Numbered from the stretch's first letter, positions 6,407 to 13,632 are shown. The stretch is DNA of 18,509 nt from DASRSS01 sp035656335 (GCA_035656335.1 DASRSS010000258.1:1-18509); one strand, 5' to 3'. Notes: a model not told the origin generated them from the letters alone. A program made the numbers and translations.

Positions 6407-7525
6407 ATGGAGCCATTGCGGCGCGGAGCCTTCGGCGAAGCTGTCGCCGAGGTGCGCCGCATGCTCGCGACCCTCGGCCTGCTCGACAACACCGACAAGG
6501 CCGCTCAGGACCAGTTCGACGAGGCCACCGAGCTCGCCGTCCGGCACTTCCAGCAGCGGCGTGCCATCTCGGTGGACGGCTGCGTCGGACGCGAGACGTA
6601 CGCGGCGCTGGTGGCTGCGACCTGGCGGCTCGGCGACCGCGTGCTCGCGCACGAGCCCGGCCAACTGCTCGTCGGGGACGACGTCAGCTCGCTGCAGCAG
6701 CAGCTGCTCGAGCTCGGCTACAACCTGATCCGCGCTGACGGCGTCTTCGGCGCCACGACCGCCGAGGCGCTGCGCTCGTTCCAGCGCGACTACGGCCTGG
6801 TCGCCGACGGCGTGTGCGGGCCGGCGACACTGCACGCGCTGCGCCAGCTCGGCCGGCGCGTCGTCGGCGGTAACCCGCAGCTGCTGCGCGAGATGGTCGC
6901 GGTGGCCGCGTCCGGCCCCAACCTGCTCGGCAAGCGGATCGTGATCGACCCGGGGCACGGCGGCGACGACGCGGGCACCACCCACGACGGCATCACCGAG
7001 GCCGAGCTGGCCTGGGACCTCGCCAACCGGCTGGACGGGCGGCTCACCGCGCTCGGCGTGCGCACCTGGCCCACCCGCGGCGCGCACAACGGCCGCACCG
7101 ACGAGGAGCGCGCCGCCTTCGCGAACGAGGTGGGCGCCGACCTGGTGCTGTCCTTGCACGTGGACGGGTTCAGCTCGCCACGCGCCAACGGGCTGGCCAC
7201 CTACTACTACGGCACCGACGGCTCGCACTCGTCTATCGGCGAGAGGCTCGCCGACCTGGTGCGCCGCGAACTGGTCGCGCGCACCGGCATGGTGGACGGG
7301 CGCACCCACCCCAAGGCCTGGTCGCTGCTGCGGCTCACCCGGATGCCGGCTGTGCGCGTCGAGGTCGGCTACCTGACCTCGCCGGTCGACCGGGCCCGGC
7401 TGCTGGACCCGCTGTTTCGCGACATCGTGGCCGAGGGGCTGCTGGTCGCGGTGCAGCGGCTCTACCTGGCCAGCGCGGACGATCCGCCCACCGGCGTGCT
7501 GCGGCTGCCGGCGATCGCCAGCTAG
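6407..7525 (+). CDS. cwlM: CwlM-type N-acetylmuramoyl-L-alanine amidase homologue
   Basis: Protein of 372 aa with two peptidoglycan-binding-1 repeats (about 1-70 and 90-150) and a C-terminal Amidase_3 domain (about 176-355). The zinc-site residues of the amidase fold are visible: H184 in IDPGHGG, E198 in the following TEAEL segment, H251 in SLHVDG, and the catalytic-type E319 in VEVGYLT. There is no signal peptide or membrane helix, so it should stay in the cytoplasm. In mycobacteria the homologue at this locus (Rv3915) is an essential cytoplasmic regulator of MurA, controlled by the kinase PknB, rather than a wall hydrolase. ATG 6407 is preferred because GAAGGTG (6394-6400) precedes it; GTG 6389 would add six residues without a ribosome binding site. 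The stop is interlocked with that of the convergent GNAT gene. Confidence 0.88.
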   Translation: MEPLRRGAFGEAVAEVRRMLATLGLLDNTDKAAQDQFDEATELAVRHFQQRRAISVDGCVGRETYAALVAATWRLGDRVLAHEPGQLLVGDDVSSLQQQLLELGYNLIRADGVFGATTAEALRSFQRDYGLVADGVCGPATLHALRQLGRRVVGGNPQLLREMVAVAASGPNLLGKRIVIDPGHGGDDAGTTHDGITEAELAWDLANRLDGRLTALGVRTWPTRGAHNGRTDEERAAFANEVGADLVLSLHVDGFSSPRANGLATYYYGTDGSHSSIGERLADLVRRELVARTGMVDGRTHPKAWSLLRLTRMPAVRVEVGYLTSPVDRARLLDPLFRDIVAEGLLVAVQRLYLASADDPPTGVLRLPAIAS

Positions 7526-8163
7526 CGTCCGGCCATCGCCGGGACCTGCACGCCGGCGAGCAACCGGTCCAGCGCGTACTCGACGTCCTCGCGCCAGCTC
7601 GCGGTGGTGCGCACGTCGAGCCGCAGCCGCGGTGTGCGCGGATGTGGCCGGACGGTCTTGAAGCCGACCGCGAGCAGGTAGTCCGCCGGCAGCAGGCAGC
7701 CGTAGTCCGGCTCCTCATCACTACGTCGATCAGTCGATTTGTCGACACGACCGAACGCTTCGATGGCGCGGATGCCGCGCCGGGCGACATCGCGGGCGAC
7801 CGCCTGGACCAGGCTGCGTCCCAGCCCGCCGCCGGTGAACTCGGGCATCAGCCGGGCCGTCATCAGCAGCACCGCGTCCGGGCTGGGCGGCGACGTCGCG
7901 AACGCGACCGAGCGCGGCACGTACGCCGGCGGTGCGTAGAGGACGTAGCCCGCGGGCACCCGGTCGACGTAGAGCAGGTGGCCGCAGCTGCCCCACTCCA
8001 GCAGGGTGTCGGAGACCCAGGCCTCCTTCTCCAGCTCGGCGTCGCCGTTGGCGCAGGCCCGCTCGCCGGACACCGGGTCCAGCTCCCAGTACACGCAGCT
8101 TCGGCAGCGCCGGGGCAGGTCGTCCAGGTTGTCGAGCGTGATGCTCACCAGCCGACGCGCCAT
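7522..8163 (-). CDS. GNAT-like N-acetyltransferase (Rv3916c-type)
   Basis: Protein of 213 aa. The central part resembles a GNAT fold: a strand-rich region with AGYVLY, then LMTARLMPEFTGGGLGRSLVQAV, whose GGGLGR serves as the acetyl-CoA pyrophosphate loop (near residue 111). The N-terminus carries C20-R-S-C23 followed by VYWE, plus C37 and C60, a possible metal site. The substrate is unknown. In M. tuberculosis a gene of similar size and orientation (Rv3916c) lies between cwlM and parB, which supports orthology by position. ATG 8163 is chosen; GTG 8178 would add five residues and has no better ribosome binding site. alaA ends 48 bp upstream on the same strand, so the two are probably co-transcribed. 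Its stop TAG shares a CTAG palindrome with the cwlM stop. Confidence 0.75.
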   Translation of the reverse strand: MARRLVSITLDNLDDLPRRCRSCVYWELDPVSGERACANGDAELEKEAWVSDTLLEWGSCGHLLYVDRVPAGYVLYAPPAYVPRSVAFATSPPSPDAVLLMTARLMPEFTGGGLGRSLVQAVARDVARRGIRAIEAFGRVDKSTDRRSDEEPDYGCLLPADYLLAVGFKTVRPHPRTPRLRLDVRTTASWREDVEYALDRLLAGVQVPAMAGR

Positions 8164-8211
8164 GCCCCGATTCTGCACCGACCACGCGCTTCCGCGAAGA
8201 GTGCGCGGTGG

Positions 8212-9441
8212 CTAGGCGCTCCCGTCGTATTGAGAGAGGAACGTGCCGAGGCGGCCGATCGCCTCGGTGAGATCGTCCGCCCGCGGCAGGGTGACGATGC
8301 GCAGGTGGTCCGGCTCCGGCCAGTTGAACCCGGTGCCCTGCACGACCAGCACGTGCTGTTCGCGCAGCAACTGCAGGACGAACTGCTGGTCGTCCTTGAT
8401 CGCGTAGCGCTCCGGGTCCAGGCGGGGGAACACGTACATCGCTCCGCGCGGGACGGTGCACGTCACGCCCGGGATCTGCTGCAGCGCCGCGAGCGCCGCG
8501 TCCCGCTGCTCGCGCAGCCGGCCGCCGGGCAGGACCAGGTCGCGGATGCTCTGGCGTCCGCCGAGCGCGATCTGGATGGCGTGCTGGGCGGGTACGTTCG
8601 CGCACAGCCGCATGTTGGCCAGGATCGTGATGCCCTCGAGGTAGCTGCGCGCGTGGCCCTTCGGCCCGCTGACCATCAGCCAGCCGGACCGGAATCCCGC
8701 GACGCGATAGGCCTTCGACAGGCCATTGAAGGTGAGCGTGAACAGGTCCGGAGCCACCCGGGCGAACGGCACGTGCACCGCGTCGTCGTACAGGATCTTG
8801 TCGTAGATCTCGTCGGCGAGCACGACCAGGCCGTGCTCGCGGGCCAGGTCGGCGATCTGCTCGAGTACCGCCTGGGGGTATACGGCGCCGGTCGGGTTGT
8901 TCGGGTTGATCACGACGATCGCCTTGGTGCGCGGGGTGATCTTGGCGCGCAGGTCCTCGATATCAGGCAGCCAGCCGTCGGCCTCGCGGCACAGGTAGTG
9001 GACGGGCTTGCCGCCGGCCAGGCAGGTCGACGCCGTCCAGAGCGGGTAGTCCGGCGCCGGGACGAGCACCTCGTCACCGTTGTCGAGCATCGCCTGCAGC
9101 GACATGGTGATCAGCTCGCTGACCCCGTTGCCCAGCCAGATGTCGTCGACGTCGACGCCTTCGACGCCGCGTTCCTGGTAGTGGTTGACGATCGCGGTAC
9201 GTGCCGACAGCAGCCCCTGCGAGTCCGAATACCCTTGTGCGGTAGGGAGATTGCGGATCACGTCGACGAGGATCTCGTCCGGTGCCTCGAAGCCGAACGG
9301 TGCCGGGTTGCCGATGTTGAGCTTGATGATCCGGCGCCCCTCCTCCTCCAGGCGCTTGGCCTCCTCGAGCACCGGCCCGCGGATGTCGTAGCAGACTTCG
9401 GCGAGCTTGCGTGACTGGGTGAGGTCGACAGGAGTGCGCAC
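8212..9441 (-). CDS. alaA: Alanine aminotransferase (AlaA family, PLP-dependent)
   Basis: Class I/II aminotransferase of 409 aa, predicted to convert pyruvate and glutamate to alanine and 2-oxoglutarate in the cytoplasm. The sequence follows E. coli AlaA closely from memory: KLAEVCYDIRGPVLEEAKRL at the N-terminus, GNPAPFGFEAPDEILVDVIR, then NPNNPTG (179-185), D210 and Y213 of LADEIYDKILY, the PLP lysine K243 in GLSKAYR, and R251 in GFRSGW. The open frame continues upstream to 9915, but the extra 158 residues are antisense to the nitroreductase and have no family counterpart. GTG 9441 places the start where the family begins; GTG 9459 is a close alternative. The gene is a common actinobacterial enzyme but is not part of the usual oriC gene set, so its position here is notable. 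Confidence 0.9.
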   Translation of the reverse strand: MRTPVDLTQSRKLAEVCYDIRGPVLEEAKRLEEEGRRIIKLNIGNPAPFGFEAPDEILVDVIRNLPTAQGYSDSQGLLSARTAIVNHYQERGVEGVDVDDIWLGNGVSELITMSLQAMLDNGDEVLVPAPDYPLWTASTCLAGGKPVHYLCREADGWLPDIEDLRAKITPRTKAIVVINPNNPTGAVYPQAVLEQIADLAREHGLVVLADEIYDKILYDDAVHVPFARVAPDLFTLTFNGLSKAYRVAGFRSGWLMVSGPKGHARSYLEGITILANMRLCANVPAQHAIQIALGGRQSIRDLVLPGGRLREQRDAALAALQQIPGVTCTVPRGAMYVFPRLDPERYAIKDDQQFVLQLLREQHVLVVQGTGFNWPEPDHLRIVTLPRADDLTEAIGRLGTFLSQYDGSA

Positions 9442-9495
9442 GCGGACACCATCGCACACGCGCGGCTCCGTAGGCACCGGATATCGGTCAGCACA

Positions 9496-9507
9496 CATGT
9501 CGACATG
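9496..9507. repeat. Perfect 12-bp palindrome in the alaA/nitroreductase divergent gap
   Basis: CATGTCGACATG reads the same on both strands. It lies midway between the divergent starts of alaA (9441, leftward) and the nitroreductase (9565, rightward). A perfect dyad in a 123-bp divergent promoter gap is a plausible operator for a dimeric repressor, but no regulator gene is adjacent. A dyad of this length can also occur by chance. Confidence 0.4.
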
Positions 9508-9564
9508 GCGCTTCGGCGGCTGTCCGAGCGCTCCGGCGGCGTCGTTCCGTGCGAAAGTGACCGC

Positions 9565-10167
9565 ATGGAGTTCGCCGAAGTCGTCCGTGGCCGCCGGATG
9601 ACCCGCTCGTACGACCCCGACCGTCCCGTCCCAAGGGAAACCGTCACCGACCTGCTCAGGCTCGCGATCAGGGCACCCTCGGCGGGCCATACCCAGGGCT
9701 GGCATTTCCTCGTCCTGCATGACATAACGTCGCGGGGGCGGTTCTGGGGTGCGACCGCGGACGGTGAACCGGACCCGTGGCGGGCCCGGATGGCGCAGGC
9801 ACCCGTGCTGGTCGTGTGCCTGTCGGACAAGACCGCCTACCTGGACCGCTACGCCGAGCCTGACAAGGGCTGGACGGACCGCGACGAGGCCCGCTGGCCC
9901 GTCCCCTACTGGCACATCGACACCGGCATGGCCGCGATGATCTTGCTGCTCGCGGCCCAGGACGCCGGCCTTGCCGCCTGCTTCTTCGGCGTGCCCGGCG
10001 ATCGCTGGATGGCGCTGCGGGCCGCATTCGCGATCCCGGACCGGCTCGACCCGGTCGGCGTGGTCAGCCTCGGCTACCCGGCGCCCGACGTCCGCTCGCC
10101 GTCACTGCGGCGGGGCCGGCGCGGCGTGGAGGAGGTCGTCAGCTACGGCTCGTTCGGAGCGTCCTGA
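9565..10167 (+). CDS. Nitroreductase family flavoprotein
   Basis: FMN-dependent NAD(P)H oxidoreductase of the nitroreductase superfamily, 200 aa; the physiological electron acceptor cannot be inferred. Family features are the N-terminal RGRRMTRSY (R10, R11 and R14, FMN phosphate contacts), APSAGHTQGWHFLVL (38-52), the helix DTGMAAMILLLAAQDAGLA leading to FFGVP (141-145), and the closing VVSLGYPAPD (166-175). ATG 9565 is chosen because the family motif starts immediately after it and AAAGTGA lies just upstream. ATG 9505 would add 20 residues without family character. The gene is divergent from alaA and its last 25 bp overlap the convergent end of parB. It is not usual in this neighbourhood. 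Confidence 0.85.
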   Translation: MEFAEVVRGRRMTRSYDPDRPVPRETVTDLLRLAIRAPSAGHTQGWHFLVLHDITSRGRFWGATADGEPDPWRARMAQAPVLVVCLSDKTAYLDRYAEPDKGWTDRDEARWPVPYWHIDTGMAAMILLLAAQDAGLAACFFGVPGDRWMALRAAFAIPDRLDPVGVVSLGYPAPDVRSPSLRRGRRGVEEVVSYGSFGAS

Positions 10168-11240
10168 GCCGACGCGGCGCCCTCACGGCTCGGCATGACC
10201 TGCGGGGCCATCACCCCGACGATGCGCTCGAGGTCGTCGATCGAGGCGAACTCGACGGTGATCTTGCCCTTACGCCGGCCCAGCTCGACCCGCACCCGGG
10301 TCTCGAACGCGTCGGACAGCTTGTCGGCGAGCTCGCTGACACCAGGGGCGGTGATCCGTGGCTTGGCCTGCTGGCGGGCGGGTTTGCGTGTCCCGTGGCC
10401 GGAGTTGTGCAGCGCGACCAGCTCTTCGGTGGCGCGCACGGACAACCCCTCGGCGACGATGCGGGTGGCCAAGTCGTCCTGGGCGTCGGTGTCGTGCAGG
10501 CCGAGCAGCGCACGGGCATGGCCGGCGGACAGCACTCCGGCGGCCACCCGGCGCTGCACCGGGATGGACAGGTTGAGCAGCCGGATCGTGTTGGTGACCT
10601 GCGGGCGGCTGCGCCCGATGCGCTGCGCCAGCTCGTCGTGCGTGGTGCCGAACTCCTCCAGCAGCTGCTGGTAGGCGGCGGCCTCCTCCAGCGGGTTCAG
10701 CTGGGCCCGGTGGATGTTCTCCAGCAGCGCGTCGCGCAGCATGGCGTCGTCGGCGGTCGAACGGACGATGGCCGGGATGGCCTCCAGGCCGGCCGCCGTG
10801 GCCGCGCGCAGGCGCCGCTCGCCCATGACCAGCTCGTAGCCACCGGCCGGATCCGTGCGGACGACGACTGGCTGCAACACGCCGAACTCGCGAACTGAGT
10901 GCGTCAGCTCCGCGAGCGCGTCCTCGTCGAAGACCTGGCGCGGCTGCTTGGCGTTGGCGTGGATCTCAGCGATGGGCAGCTCGGCGAAGTGCGCGCCGTC
11001 CACCGGACGCAGCTCGCCGGGCTGCTGCACACCGTTCGATCGCTCGGCCCCGTTCGACTGCTCCGTACCGGTCGCCGACGCGGAGGCCGCGTTCTCGGCG
11101 GTCGGCGCCGGGACATTCGGCCGCTCCTCGGTCGCGGTAGCGGTGGCGCCGGCGTCCGGCTTCGCCGCGGCGGGCGGGGCCGTCGGAATCAGCGCGCCCA
11201 AGCCACGGCCGAGCCCTCCGCGGCGGTTCTTGTCAGCCAT
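10143..11240 (-). CDS. parB: Chromosome partitioning protein ParB
   Basis: ParB of 365 aa, a CTP-binding DNA clamp that loads at parS and spreads along origin-proximal DNA; it stimulates the ATPase of ParA. The N-terminal GGLGRGLGALIP (8-19) is the ParA-activating peptide. A Thr/Ala/Asn-rich linker follows to about 80. The CTPase/NTP domain begins at LPIAEIHANAKQPR, with the arginine-rich GERRLRAA at 140-147 and ENIHRAQLNPLEEA at 174-187. The helix-turn-helix lies at about 201-223, and a C-terminal dimer domain ends the protein. Start ATG 11240 has AGGAG five bases upstream and overlaps the parA stop by one base (TGATG). Its targets, three parS sites, lie in parA about 0.9 kb upstream. The 3' end overlaps the nitroreductase gene by 25 bp. 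Confidence 0.97.
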   Translation of the reverse strand: MADKNRRGGLGRGLGALIPTAPPAAAKPDAGATATATEERPNVPAPTAENAASASATGTEQSNGAERSNGVQQPGELRPVDGAHFAELPIAEIHANAKQPRQVFDEDALAELTHSVREFGVLQPVVVRTDPAGGYELVMGERRLRAATAAGLEAIPAIVRSTADDAMLRDALLENIHRAQLNPLEEAAAYQQLLEEFGTTHDELAQRIGRSRPQVTNTIRLLNLSIPVQRRVAAGVLSAGHARALLGLHDTDAQDDLATRIVAEGLSVRATEELVALHNSGHGTRKPARQQAKPRITAPGVSELADKLSDAFETRVRVELGRRKGKITVEFASIDDLERIVGVMAPQVMPSREGAASAQDAPNEP

Positions 11241-12274
11241 CAACGCTCCTGCCGGTTACCGGATACCGCAATCTCGTGTGCAGCCTGAAGATAGCCGATG
11301 GCACCCCGGGAACCCGCGTCATACGTCATGACTGTCTGGCCGAATCCTGGCGCCTCCGAGACGCGCACGTTCCGCGGGATGACCGGCGTTAGGACCAGGT
11401 CGCCGAAGTGGTCGCGCACCTCGGCGGCGACCTGGTCGGCCAGCTTGGTGCGGCTGTCGTACATGGTGAGCAGCACCGTGCTTACGGCCAGCCGTGGGTT
11501 CAGGTGCGCCTTCACCAGCTCGACCGTGTTCAGTAGCTGGGCCAGACCCTCCAGCGCGTAGTACTCGCACTGGATCGGGATCAGCACCTCGCGCGCCGCG
11601 ACCAGGGCGTTCAGGGTCAACAGCCCGAGTGACGGCGGGCAGTCGATCAGGATGTAGTCCGGCGGAACCGCATCGTCTGCTGGAGAGAACCCGTCGAGGT
11701 ATTCGTTGACGGCACGCTGCAGGCGGTACTCCCGGGCTACTTGACTGGTCAGCTCGATGTCGGCGCCCGCCAGGTCCAGGGTGGCCGGCACGCAGCTCAG
11801 CGTCGGAGTGAACTCGGCCTGACTGGTCACCTCGCGCAGCGGGCGTCCACCCAGCAGCACGTCGTACACGGACGGCGTGCCGACGCCGTGCTCGATGCCC
11901 AGCGCGGTGCTCGCGTTGCCCTGCGGGTCGAGATCGATGACCAAAACCCGTAGCCCGTGCAGCGCGAGCGCTGCCGCGATGTTTACGGTCGAGGTGGTCT
12001 TGCCGACACCACCCTTCTGGTTCGCAACGGTGAGGATCCGCGGTGCCGGCGGCTTCGGCCACTGCTCCTGCCGGACGTTCAACACATGCACCGCCTGAGC
12101 GGCTTCGCGAGCGATCGGCGTGTCATAGGCGTGGTCGTCGACCGCCGAGGTTTCACGTGAAACGTCGGTCGGCTCGCCCGACGATGTTTCACGTGAAACG
12201 GCGGATACCTCAACCGAGCTCGTTTCACGTGAAACGTCGTCCACTGGGCCACGCTCCAGATACGACTCGGTCAT
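11240..12274 (-). CDS. parA: Chromosome partitioning ATPase ParA
   Basis: ParA/Soj-type ATPase of 344 aa that binds nucleoid DNA and moves ParB-parS complexes. The deviant Walker A motif KGGVGKTT is at 87-94, with the ATP-contacting DLDPQGNAST at 114-123 and the Walker B-like ILIDCPPSLGLLTLNAL further on. Residues 1-77 are a variable extension with three copies of VSRETS (14-19, 26-31, 38-43), each encoded by a parS site, so this part of the protein is probably dictated by the DNA signal. Start ATG 12274 has GAGAGG six bases upstream and overlaps the rsmG stop (ATGA). The open frame upstream of it lies inside rsmG and is not used. parB follows with a one-base overlap. Confidence 0.97.
   Translation of the reverse strand: MTESYLERGPVDDVSRETSSVEVSAVSRETSSGEPTDVSRETSAVDDHAYDTPIAREAAQAVHVLNVRQEQWPKPPAPRILTVANQKGGVGKTTSTVNIAAALALHGLRVLVIDLDPQGNASTALGIEHGVGTPSVYDVLLGGRPLREVTSQAEFTPTLSCVPATLDLAGADIELTSQVAREYRLQRAVNEYLDGFSPADDAVPPDYILIDCPPSLGLLTLNALVAAREVLIPIQCEYYALEGLAQLLNTVELVKAHLNPRLAVSTVLLTMYDSRTKLADQVAAEVRDHFGDLVLTPVIPRNVRVSEAPGFGQTVMTYDAGSRGAIGYLQAAHEIAVSGNRQER
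12149..12164. other. parS site 1 (inside parA)
   Basis: The core GTTTCACGTGAAAC (12150-12163) is a perfect palindrome matching the ParB centromere consensus TGTTTCACGTGAAACA except at both outer bases. It encodes VSRET at ParA residues 38-42. Confidence 0.95.
12185..12200. other. parS site 2 (inside parA)
   Basis: Core GTTTCACGTGAAAC at 12186-12199 with T on the left flank, the best 16-mer match of the three (one outer-base difference). It encodes VSRET at residues 26-30 and begins exactly 36 bp from site 1. Confidence 0.96.
12221..12236. other. parS site 3 (inside parA)
   Basis: Core GTTTCACGTGAAAC at 12222-12235, again a perfect 14-bp palindrome. It encodes VSRET at residues 14-18 and begins exactly 36 bp from site 2. 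Confidence 0.95.
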
Positions 12275-13044
12275 CGCGTTCCTCTCCCGTTCCGATCGGG
12301 CGCTGCCCTGCGTTGCACGATCACCACCGAGATGTCGTCGGCGGTGGCCGCCTGCTTCCCGGCTGCTGCGACCTGGCTCCCCGGCGTGCCACTGTCGGCT
12401 ACGAGCACCGGGCACCGAAGCACCCGCGTCCGCGTCCCGCCATGTCGACGTATTGCCGTCGCGGATTCCGCCAACTCCTCGGCGGCCCGCTCACCCTTGA
12501 GGGCCAGCAGCGTGCCGCCCGGCCGGAGCAACGGTAGACACCATGCCACCAATCGGTCCAGGGGCGCGACCGCCCGCGCCGTCACCCAGTCCGATCCTCC
12601 GACCGCCGCGACGACCTCCGGGTCCTCCACCCGCCCGCGCACCACGCGCACCCGATCCGCCAGACCGAGTTGCGCCACCACCTCGCTGAGGTAGTCGGTC
12701 CGGCGGCGCAGGGACTCGACCAAGTCGACATATAGATCCGGGCGGCGCAGGGCCAGCACGATCCCCGGCAGGCCCGCGCCGGAGCCGACGTCGACGACAC
12801 GGGCATTGGCCGGCAGTAACGGCGTCAGGGCCGCGCAGTTCAGCAGGTGCCGGTCCCAGATCCGTCCCTGCTCGCGGGGACCGACCAACCCGCGCGTGAC
12901 GCCTCTCCCGGCCAGCAGCGCGGCATAGGCCTCGGCGAGCGGCAGCTGATCGCCGAACACCAGGCGTGCGGCATCCGGAGTGGGTTGGATCGACGGCTCG
13001 GGATCCATGCCGGACCCGGCCGCCGCGGCACTGCCCGCCGGCAC
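12271..13044 (-). CDS. rsmG: 16S rRNA (guanine-N7) methyltransferase RsmG (GidB)
   Basis: SAM-dependent methyltransferase of 257 aa that methylates a guanine (G527 in E. coli numbering) of 16S rRNA; loss of the homologue gives low-level streptomycin resistance in other bacteria. Family marks are GPREQGRIWDRHLLN (55-69), the SAM-binding VVDVGSGAGLPGIVLAL (83-99), and RAVAPLDRLVAWCLPLLRPGG leading to LALKGE. The start is uncertain: GTG 13044 lies six bases after the jag stop, while ATG 13008 would give 245 aa. Neither has a clear Shine-Dalgarno. The C-terminus has a short disordered stretch before DDISVVIVQR. The stop overlaps the parA start by ATGA. Confidence 0.94.
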   Translation of the reverse strand: MPAGSAAAAGSGMDPEPSIQPTPDAARLVFGDQLPLAEAYAALLAGRGVTRGLVGPREQGRIWDRHLLNCAALTPLLPANARVVDVGSGAGLPGIVLALRRPDLYVDLVESLRRRTDYLSEVVAQLGLADRVRVVRGRVEDPEVVAAVGGSDWVTARAVAPLDRLVAWCLPLLRPGGTLLALKGERAAEELAESATAIRRHGGTRTRVLRCPVLVADSGTPGSQVAAAGKQAATADDISVVIVQRRAAPDRNGRGTR

Positions 13045-13050
13045 CGGCGA

Positions 13051-13581
13051 CTACTTGTCGCTGAGCACGACGACGCGCCGGTTGGGCTCCTCGCCCTCGG
13101 ACTCGCTGCGCACCCCGTCGATCGCCGCGATCGCGTCGTGCACGACCTTGCGCTCGAACGGGTTCATCGGGGCCAGCCGGGCCGGGTCCCCGGAGTCCAG
13201 CACGCGCTGCGCGGTGTCCTTGGCCAGCGCGGTCAGCTCGTTGCGCCGTGCCTGGCGGTGACCGCTGATGTCGAGCATGAGCCGGCTGCGCACTCCGGTG
13301 CGCTGCGCCACCGCAAGCCGGGTGAGCTCCTGCAGGGCGTCGAGCGTCTCCCCGCGCGGACCGATCAGTGCCTTCAACCCGGAACCGACGATCGCCACGA
13401 CCGCGCGATCGTTCTCCACGTCCAGGTCGATGTCGCCGTCGAAGTCAGCGATGTCCAGCAATCGCTCGAGGTAGTCGGCAGCGATGTCCCCCTCCTGGAC
13501 GAGCAGCGACTCCTCGTTGGCCGCGGGGGTGTCAGCCCCGTTCTCGGCGTCGTTGTCGTTCACAACCTCGGTCTCACTCAC
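13051..13581 (-). CDS. jag: Jag/KhpB-type RNA-binding protein (KH and R3H domains)
   Basis: Cytoplasmic RNA-binding protein of 176 aa. An acidic, Asn/Glu-rich N-terminus (1-30) precedes a KH-type domain with the GXXG loop I73-G74-P75-R76-G77, and an R3H domain with R144 and H148 in ERKVVH. The N-terminal Jag_N domain of Firmicutes is absent. The gene sits directly after yidC, as is usual; the pairing suggests a link between membrane insertion and RNA binding, but the mechanism is not known from sequence. The start is GTG 13581, with GAGGAA eleven bases upstream. Confidence 0.9.
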   Translation of the reverse strand: MSETEVVNDNDAENGADTPAANEESLLVQEGDIAADYLERLLDIADFDGDIDLDVENDRAVVAIVGSGLKALIGPRGETLDALQELTRLAVAQRTGVRSRLMLDISGHRQARRNELTALAKDTAQRVLDSGDPARLAPMNPFERKVVHDAIAAIDGVRSESEGEEPNRRVVVLSDK

Positions 13582-13632
13582 GTCGGTCTCGGTTCCTCTC
13601 GGGAATTGCAGGGCGTCGAAGACGAGCTGTGC

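Noticed and set aside
7642..9414. A 590-codon rightward open frame across the GNAT gene and alaA
   Set aside because: It is antisense to two recognisable genes and its translation is Arg/Val/Asp-rich without any family motif; long antisense frames are expected in GC-rich DNA.
9442..9915. Extension of alaA by 158 codons to a start at 9915
   Set aside because: The extra residues lie antisense to the nitroreductase gene and have no counterpart in the AlaA family, which begins near KLAEVCYDIRG.
10165..10200. GAGCCG ... CGGCTC inverted repeat near the nitroreductase/parB ends as a shared terminator
   Set aside because: Six-base arms with a spacer of about 15 nt and no T run on either strand do not support an intrinsic terminator.
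12149..12236. Three repeats with regular spacing as a CRISPR-like array
   Set aside because: The repeats are 14-bp palindromic parS sites inside the parA reading frame, with 22-bp coding spacers and no cas genes.
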